From the NCBI GenBank assembly GCA_016714935.1, contig JADKBU010000040.1, forward strand, positions 1 through 37,979: 37,979 bases of DNA. The letters are read 5' to 3'. The position numbers and the translations under genes were made by a program. Under the pieces are notes generated by a model that saw only the letters and a list, made by a program, of their open reading frames with translations, was not told where the DNA came from and searched no databases. Source of the DNA: Candidatus Accumulibacter propinquus. GTDB lineage: Bacteria; Pseudomonadota; Gammaproteobacteria; Burkholderiales; Rhodocyclaceae. Shown here piece by piece: positions 7,819-17,552 of this stretch (positions are counted from its first letter, which is position 1; each line of letters starts with the position of its first letter).

Positions 7819-8763
7819 CGTACAAGGCGAGGGCCTGCAGGCAACTCGCGCGGTGTGTATTGCCCTGGGAGGGCGCGATTTGCTGTCCCGGCAGCCGTAA
7901 CCCGTAGCGCGCCTGCTGCTCGTCAGCGGCGAGAATCCAGCCGGCGAGTATCGACAGGCGATCCTCTTCGCCGCGGTCTACCGGGGTCAACGACCAGTCG
8001 AGCCACAGTTCGTCACTTGCTCCTCCCGAGAACTGCTTGACCAGCAGGACCTGCTCGTCGGAACGGCGGGCGACTGCCTTCCAGGCAATATGCCGTGTCG
8101 GGTCGCTGATCTGGCGGGGGCGCAGGCCGGCGAAGTCTTCCTGCCCGCTGTCGCCATGGTGATGGTCGGTCTGTGCTCCCGGCGAAGGTGGTGGCAGCGG
8201 TGTCCGGATCGGACGCGGATAGACCACGCAGGAGAACGGTGGATAGGGGTAGCTCCAGGCCCGCAACAGGCCGAGCGGATACCGCGTCGCGAGCGTGACG
8301 CGGCCGGGGTCGACGCGGCCACGCCGCTGTGTCGCCCAGGGAATGGCGACTGTCGCGCGGCTTTCCGCGGCGAGGTCAAAGGTCACCATCGGCTGATCCC
8401 GGAAGGAAAACTCGAGCGCGCGTCGCGATTGCCGGCGAACATTTTCGAGCTCCAGCGGGAAGTGCGCCAGATCGCCGGCAAATGTGGGCTGCACGCGTCC
8501 TGGCGTCAGACGCAAGCCGAAAAGGTTGTGAAAGGTGTGCACCATCGCCACCAGTCCGAGTCCGGCGAGCAGAAAGATCAGCGCGTGTCCGAGGCTCAGG
8601 TTGTAGTTGATGGCTCCGATCAGCATCACCGCCAGGACGACGGCGAAAAGGATACCGCCAGGTGTCGGCACGATGAAGATTCGGCGTTGGCTGAGCACGA
8701 TTGGCAGTTGCTCGTCACGAGCCACCCGGAACAGCCAGCGCTGGAAGCACTCGGTCAGCCGCA

Positions 8764-8764
<1 letters not shown>
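7790..8764 (-). CDS. DUF58 domain protein
   Basis: Membrane-anchored DUF58 protein of 324 residues. Two hydrophobic segments lie near residues 33-55 and 58-80 (GGILFAVVLAVMLIGAI and LIFLLAGLGLVAMV), followed by a soluble part with the DUF58 hallmark DPTRHIAWKAVARR near residue 230. DUF58 proteins are vWA-like partners of MoxR ATPases. The middle gene of a three-gene unit: its ATG shares one base with the moxR stop (TGATG) and its end overlaps the transglutaminase gene. The role is inferred from this conserved trio. Confidence 0.9.
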
Positions 8765-9699
<935 letters not shown>

Positions 9700-9808
9700 G
9701 GCTTGTCGTGGTGGCGCAATTGGGACGATAATAAACCATTAGCGAATAACTCGATTTACCGTGGATCCAGGCGCCCCGGCGACTGCCGTCTACGACAGAA
9801 AGGCTACA

Positions 9809-10735
9809 GTGACCAGCACTGCATTCATCAGCCACAGCGACTGCCAGTTGCACGACATGGGGTCGTACCATCCGGAAACTCCGGAGCGCTTGCACGCCAT
9901 CAGCGATCACATGATTGCGCAAGGGCTGGATTCGTACTTTTCCTACCACGAAGCGCCGCCGGCGACCTTCCAGCAGCTCAAACGCGTGCATACCGCAGCC
10001 CATCTGGAGCGTCTGAAGCGTGCCGCGCCGGAGTTGGGTATCGTCCACCTGGACCCGGACACGGCGATGAACCGATATACCTGGCAGGCAGCTTTGCGCG
10101 CCGCCGGTGCGGGTGTCAAGGCGGTTGACCTGGTGATGGCCGGCGATGTCGAAAATGCGTTCTGCGCGGTTCGTCCCCCCGGCCATCATGCCGAGCGTGC
10201 GGCGGCGATGGGCTTCTGTTTTTTCAACAATATCGCCGTCGCTGCGGCGCATGCGCTCGAAGCGCATCACCTGTCGCGAGTGGCGGTGATCGATTTCGAC
10301 GTCCACCACGGGAATGGTACCGAAGACTGCTTCAAGAAAGACCCGCGCGTCCTGATGGTCAGTACCTTCCAGCATCCGTTCTACCCCTACAGCGGTACCG
10401 TAAGTCCGGCTGCCAACATGCTCAACATACCGCTGGGGAGGGGTACCGACGGCGAGGAGTTCCGGCGGGTGGTGAGCGACCTCTGGATGCCGCGCCTGCA
10501 CGAATTCCGGCCGGAAATGTTGTTCATTTCGGCGGGTTTCGACGGGCATTACGAGGACGAGATGGGCGGCCTGAAACTGCTTGAGAAAGACTATGCCTGG
10601 GTCACCGAGCAGATGAAGCAGGTTGCCGAGGAGCATGCGCAGGGGCGTATCGTGTCGATGCTCGAAGGCGGATACTCGCTGTCGGCGCTGGCGCGAAGCG
10701 TAGTGGCCCATATCCGGGTCCTGGCGGCGATCTGA
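9809..10735 (+). CDS. histone deacetylase family (acetoin utilisation/acetylpolyamine-type) zinc hydrolase
   Basis: Class II HDAC-like zinc amidohydrolase, about 308 residues. Seen: ETPERLHAI, the RPPGHHAE motif with His126-His127, IDFDVHHGNGTED with zinc ligands Asp164 and His166, the third ligand Asp245 in SAGFDGH, and the catalytic tyrosine in LEGGYSL. All active-site residues are present, so it should deacetylate something: bacterial members act on acetylated lysines, acetylpolyamines or are tied to acetoin use, and the sequence does not say which. I chose GTG at 9809 because AGAAAGG lies six bases upstream; GTG at 9761 would add 16 unlikely residues. Confidence 0.9.
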   Translation: MTSTAFISHSDCQLHDMGSYHPETPERLHAISDHMIAQGLDSYFSYHEAPPATFQQLKRVHTAAHLERLKRAAPELGIVHLDPDTAMNRYTWQAALRAAGAGVKAVDLVMAGDVENAFCAVRPPGHHAERAAAMGFCFFNNIAVAAAHALEAHHLSRVAVIDFDVHHGNGTEDCFKKDPRVLMVSTFQHPFYPYSGTVSPAANMLNIPLGRGTDGEEFRRVVSDLWMPRLHEFRPEMLFISAGFDGHYEDEMGGLKLLEKDYAWVTEQMKQVAEEHAQGRIVSMLEGGYSLSALARSVVAHIRVLAAI

Positions 10736-10814
10736 CCCCTCGCCACAGCGGCAAGGGGTGCTCACCATCGTCGGAGAAGCACGTTTTTTCGTCGCCAATC
10801 GGCTGGCTTTCGGT

Positions 10815-10820
10815 TAGAAT
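10815..10820 (+). promoter_or_regulatory. possible -10 box of dapA
   Basis: TAGAAT with TCGCCA 17 bases upstream (10792-10797), in the 141-base gap between the deacetylase gene and dapA. Five of six bases match the -10 consensus; the -35 is weak. Confidence 0.35.
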
Positions 10821-10833
10821 TCAGCGTTTTAAT

Positions 10834-10859
10834 TTCCACGGCGAAAGCCCGCCGTGGAA
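10834..10859 (+). promoter_or_regulatory. inverted repeat (hairpin) in the dapA leader
   Basis: Perfect 10-base arms TTCCACGGCG (10834-10843) and CGCCGTGGAA (10850-10859) around a six-base loop. There is no T-run behind it, so it is not a standard terminator. It ends 17 bases ahead of the dapA ATG and may affect RNA stability or ribosome access, or be a protein-binding palindrome. Confidence 0.6.
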
Positions 10860-10876
10860 TTGTTCGGGCGCCCTCC

Positions 10877-11761
<885 letters not shown>

Positions 11762-11776
11762 AGTCAGGGTCGTCAA

Positions 11777-12919
11777 ATGAGTCCTCCCGCTTCGCTCTGT
11801 CGAATGGGCATTCTGCTGGTCATGCTCACTGCCTGTAACGGATCCCTGCTCGAACCCAAGAGAATCGAGTACAAGACTGCGGGGAGCGGTAGCGCCGTAC
11901 CGACGCTGGAGGTGCCGCCTGACCTGACCTCACCCACCCGTGATGACCGTTACGCCGTTCCCGATATCGGGGGCAAGGGGACGGCCACTTTCTCGGCCTA
12001 CACTGCTGAACGTTCTCCGCAGGCCAGAGCGCAGCAGAACAGCGAAGTCCTCCCGGAAGTCGAGCAGGCGCGCATCGAGCGGGCGGGCACCCAGCGCTGG
12101 CTGGTGGCCACAGGTTCGCCGGACAAGCTCTGGGGTCCGGTCAAGGAGTTCTGGCAGGAAACCGGCTTCCTGATCAAGCTCGAACTGCCTGACGCCGGAG
12201 TAATGGAAACCGATTGGGCCGAGAACCGCGCCAAGATACAACAGGACTTCATTCGCAACCTGTTGGGGAAAGTGATCGACTCGGTCTATTCAACCGCCGA
12301 GCGCGACAAGTTCCGTACTCGTCTGGAACGGGGAAGCACGCCGGGGACTACCGACATCTTCATCAGCCACCGCGGAATGTACGAAATTTACGTTTCCGAA
12401 GGCAAGGATCAAACCAAGTGGCAACCGCGTCCGGCGGATCCTGAGCTGGAAGCGGAGATGCTGCGCCGCTTGATGATTCGTCTGGGTAGCGAAGAGAAGC
12501 GGGCCAATGCGGCTCTGCAAGCGGTACAGGAGAAGCCCGTCGAGCGGGCCAGGCTCTCGCGGGGCAGCGACGGCGCCGGTACGCTCGAGGTGGAGGAATC
12601 GTTCGATCGCGCTTGGCGTCGAGTCGGTCTGGCGCTGGACCGTGTGGGTTTCACCGTGGAGGACCGGGATCGTTCCAGAGGTCTGTACTTCGTTCGTTAC
12701 GTCGACCCCGAAAGCGACAATGAGAAGAAGGACGATGGCTTCTTTTCCCGCCTGAATCCCTTCAAGGGAAGCGCTGCCAAGGCGCAAACGCAATTCCGCA
12801 TCTTCGTTGGCGAGGCGGGCAGTCGGTCGACAGTGCAGGTGCTCTCGCTGGAGGGTGGCGTTGATCAGTCCGAAACCTCGAAGAAGATTCTTAACCTGCT
12901 CTACGACCAGTTGAAGTGA
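11777..12919 (+). CDS. bamC: outer membrane assembly lipoprotein BamC (NlpB)
   Basis: Accessory lipoprotein of the BAM complex that inserts beta-barrel proteins into the outer membrane. Seen: signal sequence with lipobox LTAC; an unstructured segment with the conserved LEVPPDLTSPTRDDRYAVPD that in E. coli BamC lies against BamD; then two helix-grip domains (about 100-215 and 255-380, the first holding VKEFWQETGF and METDWAENRA). Length 380 residues, near the E. coli 344. Its GTGA overlap with the next gene indicates coupling. Confidence 0.93.
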   Translation: MSPPASLCRMGILLVMLTACNGSLLEPKRIEYKTAGSGSAVPTLEVPPDLTSPTRDDRYAVPDIGGKGTATFSAYTAERSPQARAQQNSEVLPEVEQARIERAGTQRWLVATGSPDKLWGPVKEFWQETGFLIKLELPDAGVMETDWAENRAKIQQDFIRNLLGKVIDSVYSTAERDKFRTRLERGSTPGTTDIFISHRGMYEIYVSEGKDQTKWQPRPADPELEAEMLRRLMIRLGSEEKRANAALQAVQEKPVERARLSRGSDGAGTLEVEESFDRAWRRVGLALDRVGFTVEDRDRSRGLYFVRYVDPESDNEKKDDGFFSRLNPFKGSAAKAQTQFRIFVGEAGSRSTVQVLSLEGGVDQSETSKKILNLLYDQLK

Positions 12920-13686
12920 TCCGTTTCGCATCGCTAGGCAGCGGCAGCAAGGGCAATGCCCTGATTGTCGATGCCGGCGAGACGAAGGTGCTGCTCGACT
13001 GCGGTTTCTCGACACGCGCGGCGACGACGAGGCTGGCGAGGTTGGGTGCTGCGCCGGCCGACTTGAACGCGATTGTGGTGACGCACGAACATGCTGATCA
13101 CGTTGGCGGCGTCTTCGCTTTTGCCCGACGTCACCAACTGACGGTGTATCTGACGCATGGTACGCACGCCGTGGCGGCGCGGGGCCAGACGTGTCTGCCG
13201 GAATGCCGTCTGATCGACGGCCACACGCCTTTCGCGATCGGTGCTCTCGAAGTCCAGCCTTTCCCCGTGCCGCACGATGCCCGCGAACCGGTACAGTACG
13301 CCTTCAGCGACGGCCGGCACCGTCTTGGCGTGCTCACCGACAGTGGTTGCATCACGCCCCATATCGTTGAAGTGCTGCGTGCCTGCGATGCGCTGGTGCT
13401 GGAGTGCAACCACGACCAGGCGCTGCTGGCAGCGTCGCGCTATCCGCCGGCGCTGAAGCAGCGGATTGCCGGGCGTTTCGGCCATCTGGAAAACGATCAG
13501 GCGGCGACACTGCTGCGGCAGGTCGATACGCAGCGCTTGCAGCATCTGGTCGCCGCACATCTGAGCCAGGAAAACAACCGGCCGGAACTGGCCGTCAAGG
13601 CGCTCGCTTCGGCTTTGGATTGCAGTGATGACTGGATTGGCGTCGCCGACCAGGAGGGAGGCTTCGGCTGGAGGCAACTGATCTGA
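12916..13686 (+). CDS. MBL-fold metallo-hydrolase (YycJ/WalJ-like)
   Basis: Metallo-beta-lactamase-fold protein of 256 residues. Seen: SLGSGSKGNA at the N-terminus, the metal site THEHADH (His57, His59, Asp61, His62), HDAREPVQYAF, and a late HLSQENNRPELA, typical of the WalJ/YycJ group of putative nucleases or phosphodiesterases. Starts with GTG overlapping the bamC stop. A strong terminator follows 16 bases after the stop, ending the dapA-bamC-MBL unit. The exact substrate is unknown. Confidence 0.88.
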   Translation: MIRFASLGSGSKGNALIVDAGETKVLLDCGFSTRAATTRLARLGAAPADLNAIVVTHEHADHVGGVFAFARRHQLTVYLTHGTHAVAARGQTCLPECRLIDGHTPFAIGALEVQPFPVPHDAREPVQYAFSDGRHRLGVLTDSGCITPHIVEVLRACDALVLECNHDQALLAASRYPPALKQRIAGRFGHLENDQAATLLRQVDTQRLQHLVAAHLSQENNRPELAVKALASALDCSDDWIGVADQEGGFGWRQLI

Positions 13687-13702
13687 GCGATCGCCGCTGT
13701 GT

Positions 13703-13742
13703 GAACACAAAAAAGCCGGCTGACGCCGGCTTTTTTGTGTTC
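13703..13742. terminator. bidirectional rho-independent terminator
   Basis: Two 18-base arms, perfectly complementary, flank the loop TGAC at 13721-13724. The GC core GCCGGC is bracketed by A6 and T6 runs, so it works on both strands: for the dapA-bamC-MBL operon on plus and for the Ala-rich lipoprotein on minus. Confidence 0.95.
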
Positions 13743-13757
13743 TTGTATTGAAGAGAA

Positions 13758-14057
13758 TTACTTCTTCATTGCATCCTTGGCAGCGTCGGCAGCGCCATGC
13801 GCGGCGGCAGCGGCAACTTCCTTGGTCTTCTCGGCGGCTGCGTCGGCAACCGGCTTGGCAGCGTCCTTGACAGCGTCGGAAGCGGCTTGACCGGCGGCGG
13901 CAGGAGCACTGGCCGGAACAGCAGCGGCCGGAGCGGCAGCAGGTGCAGCGGCGGCAGGAGCGGCAGCCGGAGCGGCGGCCGGCTTGGCTTCTTCCTTCTT
14001 GCCACAAGCGGTAACAGCAAGAGCGATCAGCGCAGCAACGAGGAGGGAGTTCTTCAT
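13758..14057 (-). CDS. small alanine-rich lipoprotein, unknown function
   Basis: A 99-residue protein: MKNSLLVAALIALAVTAC gives a signal peptide with lipobox VTAC, followed by GKKEE and a long low-complexity tract of Ala-Pro repeats, then an amphipathic Ala/Lys-rich end (KDAAKPVADAAAEKTKEV) that could be helical or coiled-coil, as in LEA-like or Lpp-like proteins. The ATG at 14057 follows AAGGA; longer frames upstream lack a ribosome binding site. Ends 16 bases from the shared bidirectional terminator. Likely a periplasm-facing lipoprotein; no specific family recognised. Confidence 0.75.
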   Translation of the reverse strand: MKNSLLVAALIALAVTACGKKEEAKPAAAPAAAPAAAAPAAAPAAAVPASAPAAAGQAASDAVKDAAKPVADAAAEKTKEVAAAAAHGAADAAKDAMKK

Positions 14058-14420
14058 GTTGGGGTTCCTTATCGACAATGAAATGATTACAACGAGCCAG
14101 AAGTTTAATGGTTGACCGGCGAGCACGTCGACCAACGGAAAATTTTACCATTGATTTGCCCGGTTTCGCCGGGCTTTTTCCCGGGAACGGTCTGGCTCTG
14201 GCTTTATCGCCGAGCGGGTGGCGCTCCAGGGCGCGTGCGGGACGCGCCATAAACGCTCGCGCGGCGCATGTTTTCTGCCCACAAGCGAACGAGCCATGCC
14301 GGTTTCCGGGATAATGACGACTCGGAGTTCGTCGAAGAAAGAGAACGATCGGGTGAATGCAGCAGCGCCTGCCCAGGCCGGAGTGCGCGCCAACACGCTT
14401 GCGGGAAGCGTGCAGGCGAC
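14058..14420. other. 363-base region between the divergent lipoprotein and nucleoside transporter genes
   Basis: Contains the leader of the lipoprotein gene (minus) and, on plus, a terminator-like hairpin at 14158-14179, a possible -10 box GATAAT at 14310-14315, and a short open frame ending at 14427 across the transporter start that I do not trust. No known riboswitch or RNA gene was recognised. Confidence 0.5.
14158..14179 (+). terminator. orphan rho-independent terminator on the plus strand
   Basis: GCCCGG (14158-14163), loop TTTCG, CCGGGC (14169-14174), then T5. It faces plus, but the neighbouring lipoprotein is on minus and the 13703-13742 terminator already ends the upstream plus operon. 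It may end a short RNA transcribed from within 13743-14157, antisense to the lipoprotein. Confidence 0.55.
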
Positions 14421-15758
14421 ATGTTGAACCCTGTATTACAGGCGGCCGCCGGTTACTTCCTGCTCATCGGCATCGCCTGGGTTCTCTCATCCCGGCGAAG
14501 CGCCATCCCCTGGCGAACTGTGGTTGGTGGAATCGGCGTGCAATTGGCCCTGGCGCTGACGATCTTTCGCCTGCCGGGTGTCAGAGAGTTGTTTGCCGCC
14601 TGTAACGACATCCTGCTGGCCATTGCCGCGGCCACGCGCGACGGCACCCGGCTGGTGTTCGGTTTCCTCGGTGGCGCGTCGCTGCCCTACGCAGAAACCG
14701 CTCCGGGCGCCAGTTTCGTGCTCGCTTTTCAGGCCCTGCCCGTGGTGCTGGTGATGAGTGCCTTGTCGGCCGTACTCTATCACTGGCGAATCCTGCCGGT
14801 CCTGGTCAAGGGTTTCTCGGTGCTGCTCGAGAAGACGCTCGGGGTCGGCGGAGCGGTCGGCATGTCGAGTGCAGCCAATGTCTTCGTCGGGATGGTCGAA
14901 GCGCCGCTGCTGATCCGCCCTTACCTGGCAAGTGTCAGTCGTGGCGAGATGTTCATCATCCTCACCGCGGGCATGGCGGGTGTGGCCGGTACGGTGATGG
15001 CCTTGTACGCCAGCATTCTCGGACCGGTCGTCCCCGATGCATTGGGTCATATCCTGGCAGCGTCGTTCATCAGCGCCCCCGCGGCAATCGTTTTCGCGGT
15101 CATTCTGGTGCCGCCTGAAGGGGTGCCGACCGGGCGGCATCTGGATTTGCCGCAGACCGACAGCAGCGTCATGGACGCCGTGACCCGCGGTACCGGCGAA
15201 GGCGCCACCCTGTTGATCAACATCATGGCCATGCTCATTGTGCTGGTGGCGCTGGTCAGCCTGGCGAATCAACTGCTGGCGCTGTTGCCGCGGGTAGACG
15301 GGGTGGCGTTGTCGCTGCAGCGCCTGCTCGGCTGGTTGATGGCGCCGCTTGCCTGGATGGCCGGGATCCCGCTGCAGGAGTCGGCCGCCGCCGGTGCCCT
15401 GCTGGGGACAAAGACCGTGCTCAACGAGTTGGTGGCCTACCTGGACATGGCCCAACTGGGCGAGGATGTGCTCAGCGCACGCAGCCGGGTCATCATGACC
15501 TATGCCTTGTGTGGCTTCGCCAATCTCGGAAGCCTCGGGATTCTCCTCGGTGGCGTGTGTGCGATCGCCCCGCAACGTCGCTCGGAAATCGTCGAACTCG
15601 GTCCGCGAACGCTGCTTTCAGGGACCCTGGCGACACTCTCCTGTGGCAGCGGGTGGCCTTGCTGTTGTAATTTGCCGGAGCAGGCGGTGCTGAATGGCTG
15701 CTGGTGCCGGTTGTTCCTCCAGGTACTCGATCAACTCTACCGGCTGCTCATTCCTTGA
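14421..15758 (+). CDS. concentrative nucleoside transporter (NupC/CNT family), odd C-terminus
   Basis: Polytopic inner-membrane symporter taking up nucleosides with H+ or Na+. Seen: a membrane segment from residue 9, GVGGAVGMSSAANVFVGMVEAPLL (the first CNT signature, with the ligand-binding helix-turn), EMFIILTAGMAGVAGTVMALYA, IPLQESAAAGALLGTKTVLNELVAYL, and MTYALCGFANLGSLGI. I chose ATG 14421 since upstream sequence is unlike the family. After SGTLATL the protein becomes Cys-rich (CGSGWPCCC) and runs 40 more residues to overlap ppk2 by 11 bases. CNT proteins normally end soon after this point, and the other frame stops at 15668-15670, so a late indel is likely. Confidence 0.88.
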   Translation: MLNPVLQAAAGYFLLIGIAWVLSSRRSAIPWRTVVGGIGVQLALALTIFRLPGVRELFAACNDILLAIAAATRDGTRLVFGFLGGASLPYAETAPGASFVLAFQALPVVLVMSALSAVLYHWRILPVLVKGFSVLLEKTLGVGGAVGMSSAANVFVGMVEAPLLIRPYLASVSRGEMFIILTAGMAGVAGTVMALYASILGPVVPDALGHILAASFISAPAAIVFAVILVPPEGVPTGRHLDLPQTDSSVMDAVTRGTGEGATLLINIMAMLIVLVALVSLANQLLALLPRVDGVALSLQRLLGWLMAPLAWMAGIPLQESAAAGALLGTKTVLNELVAYLDMAQLGEDVLSARSRVIMTYALCGFANLGSLGILLGGVCAIAPQRRSEIVELGPRTLLSGTLATLSCGSGWPCCCNLPEQAVLNGCWCRLFLQVLDQLYRLLIP

Positions 15759-16626
15759 CCGCAGGCCTTGCTGACGCCTTGCCCCCCGCCTTCTTCTGCT
15801 CGGCGGCAGCGGCGTGATACTTCCGGGCGATCGCATCGAGGTCGACGCGCGGCGGCGGCACCTTGAGATTCATGTCTTCCATGCTGTCGGCGATGATCTG
15901 CGAGATCGCGAGGTTGCGAAACCACTTGTGATTGGCGGGAATGACGTACCAGGGTGCGTTCTGGCTACTGGTCTTGCGCAGCGCCTCTTCGTAGGCCGCG
16001 ACATAGTCTGACCACAGAGTGCGCTCGGAGTAGTCGGTTTCGCTGATCTTCCAGTTGCGCGCCGGGTCGTCGAGCCGCTGCTTGAACCGCGCGAGTTGTT
16101 CCTCGGGACTGATGTGCAGGAAAAACTTGAGGACGCGTGTGCCATTCTGGACCAGGAGCTTCTCGAAATCGTTGATCAGCGCGTAGCGCTGCGACCACAC
16201 TGCCTGCGGCACCAGGTTGTGCACCCGCACGACGAGCACATCTTCGTAATGCGAGCGGTTAAAGACCACTACTTCACCTCTGGCCGGTGTTCGTTGATGG
16301 GCACGCCAGAGAAAGTCGTGCGCGGCCTCGTCGGCACTCGGCTGCTTGAAGCCGGCAACCGAAGTGCCCTGCGGGTTCATGCCGCTGAACAGGTGCCGGA
16401 TGACGCCATCCTTGCCGGCAGCGTCGAGTGCCTGCAGGACGACCAGCAGCGACTGCTTGCCGTCGGCGTAGAGCAGGGCCTGCAGTTCGGCCATGCGTGC
16501 GACGTGCCGCTGGATTTCCGGCAGCGCCGCTTCGCCGGAAGCCTGATCGCCGGTTTGCGCCGGGTCGATCCCGGCCAGGCTGAGTTTCGTGCCCGGGTGT
16601 ACGAAAAACTGTTTGCGGTAGTCCAT
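15748..16626 (-). CDS. ppk2: polyphosphate kinase 2, class III-like (polyphosphate:AMP/ADP phosphotransferase)
   Basis: Transfers phosphate from polyphosphate to nucleotides; class III PPK2 enzymes accept both AMP and ADP and can make ATP from AMP. The 292 residues match that class along their length: N-terminal LSLAGIDP, Walker A-like ALDAAGKDG (from residue 66), SGMNPQGTSV, Walker B-like VVFNRSHYEDVLVVRVHNLVP, lid FLHISPEEQLARFKQRLDDP, and APWYVIPANHKWFRNLAIS. The ATG at 16626 has AGAGGAGC upstream; the frame opens eight codons earlier without that support. Monocistronic and convergent with the transporter. Fits an organism that stores polyphosphate. Confidence 0.95.
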   Translation of the reverse strand: MDYRKQFFVHPGTKLSLAGIDPAQTGDQASGEAALPEIQRHVARMAELQALLYADGKQSLLVVLQALDAAGKDGVIRHLFSGMNPQGTSVAGFKQPSADEAAHDFLWRAHQRTPARGEVVVFNRSHYEDVLVVRVHNLVPQAVWSQRYALINDFEKLLVQNGTRVLKFFLHISPEEQLARFKQRLDDPARNWKISETDYSERTLWSDYVAAYEEALRKTSSQNAPWYVIPANHKWFRNLAISQIIADSMEDMNLKVPPPRVDLDAIARKYHAAAAEQKKAGGKASARPAVKE

Positions 16627-16666
16627 GCTGCTCCTCTGGTGACTCGTCAAAAGGGTCTGAATTCGC

Positions 16667-16858
16667 TCATCTGACTCGGCAAAGCGTCAGTTCCTCACAT
16701 ACCTGGTCATGGCCTCGCGCGTGGCTGACGGTGTCGCGGAACTCCCGCTTGATGAAGCGTTTGACTTCCGGCAGATACCAGAAGACTTCGGAAACGTGGC
16801 CAGTGGTGGAACCTGTTCTGGCCATGCGCGTGTACGTGCCGAAGAGAACGACGGGCAA
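16667..16858 (-). pseudogene. possible remnant: C-terminal end of an unidentified protein
   Basis: A 63-codon open stretch reading TGHVSEVFWYLPEVKRFIKR and ending CEELTLCRVR. The pattern W-Y-x-P-E-V-K-R-x-x-K with a charged strand and a late E-L is common at the C-termini of secreted beta-rich bacterial proteins, so this looks like the last part of a longer gene. A TGA closes the frame four codons above the TTG, with no ribosome binding site and no matching N-terminal part nearby. It sits between ppk2 and fur. Gene fragment or chance; not assigned to a family. Confidence 0.3.
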
Positions 16859-16900
16859 GTCGATGAGTCATTATCATGAGCGGTCACCTGGGCAGGGCAA

Positions 16901-17374
16901 CTAATCGGGACGCGCTTTGCTCATGCTCGCCGCGATGTTCCTGGCCGGACTGCTGCGATGCGGGCAGTCGGTTTTGGTGCATTCGGCATAGAGATAGAGG
17001 GCGTGTTCGCGAATCACGAAGCCGCGCTCCTTGGCAATCCGCGTCTGTCGGCGCTCGATCTCGGCATCGTAGAATTCCTCGACGCGACCGCAGTCGATAC
17101 ACACCAGGTGATCGTGGTGCTGGCCGGGGCTCAACTCGAACACCGCCTTGCCGGACTCGAAGTAGTGGCGCTCAAGCAAGCCGGCCTGCTCGAACTGGGT
17201 CAGCACGCGGTAGACGGTGGCCAGGCCGATGTCCAGGTTTTCGGCGAGCAGCAGCCGGTAGACATCCTCGGCCGTAAGATGGCGCACCTCGGTCCTCTCG
17301 AAGAGAGCGAGGATCTTGAGGCGCGGAATGGTGGCTTTCAGCCCCATGCTCTTGAGGTCTTCGGAGTTGCTCAT
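16901..17374 (-). CDS. fur: ferric uptake regulator Fur
   Basis: Fe2+-responsive repressor of iron uptake genes. The 157 residues show the winged-helix DNA-binding half (LKATIPRLKILALF, HLTAEDVYRLL, IGLATVYRVLTQFEQAGL) and the dimerisation half with the metal site HHDHLVCIDCGRVEEF (Cys92, Cys95) and CTKTDCPHR (Cys132, Cys137). The ATG at 17374 has AAGGT upstream. Divergent from bamE with 178 bases between starts; an AT-rich core TTATGATATA (17414-17423) there could serve promoters both ways. fur next to bamE-dapB is common in betaproteobacteria. Confidence 0.97.
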   Translation of the reverse strand: MSNSEDLKSMGLKATIPRLKILALFERTEVRHLTAEDVYRLLLAENLDIGLATVYRVLTQFEQAGLLERHYFESGKAVFELSPGQHHDHLVCIDCGRVEEFYDAEIERRQTRIAKERGFVIREHALYLYAECTKTDCPHRSSPARNIAASMSKARPD

Positions 17375-17552
17375 CGGGCTTACCTTGTTCGGCTGCGAAG
17401 GGAGGGTTTTCAGTTATGATATACCCTTGCCGCCGCTTGTGAGGCACTGACACCAGCTTTCGAACGGCTCGACCCAGGCTTCGGTCGCGGTCGAGAAGCT
17501 TGCTGGCCACTGCCCGCCGGATATTGATCCCCCGACACCATCCGACCAGAAC

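Noticed and set aside
14218..14427. 69-codon plus frame overlapping the nucleoside transporter start
   Set aside because: No ribosome binding site, no family likeness; it covers the likely promoter and leader of the transporter.
17375..17552. A Fur box between fur and bamE
   Set aside because: TTATGATATA resembles part of a Fur site but matches the 19-base consensus too poorly.
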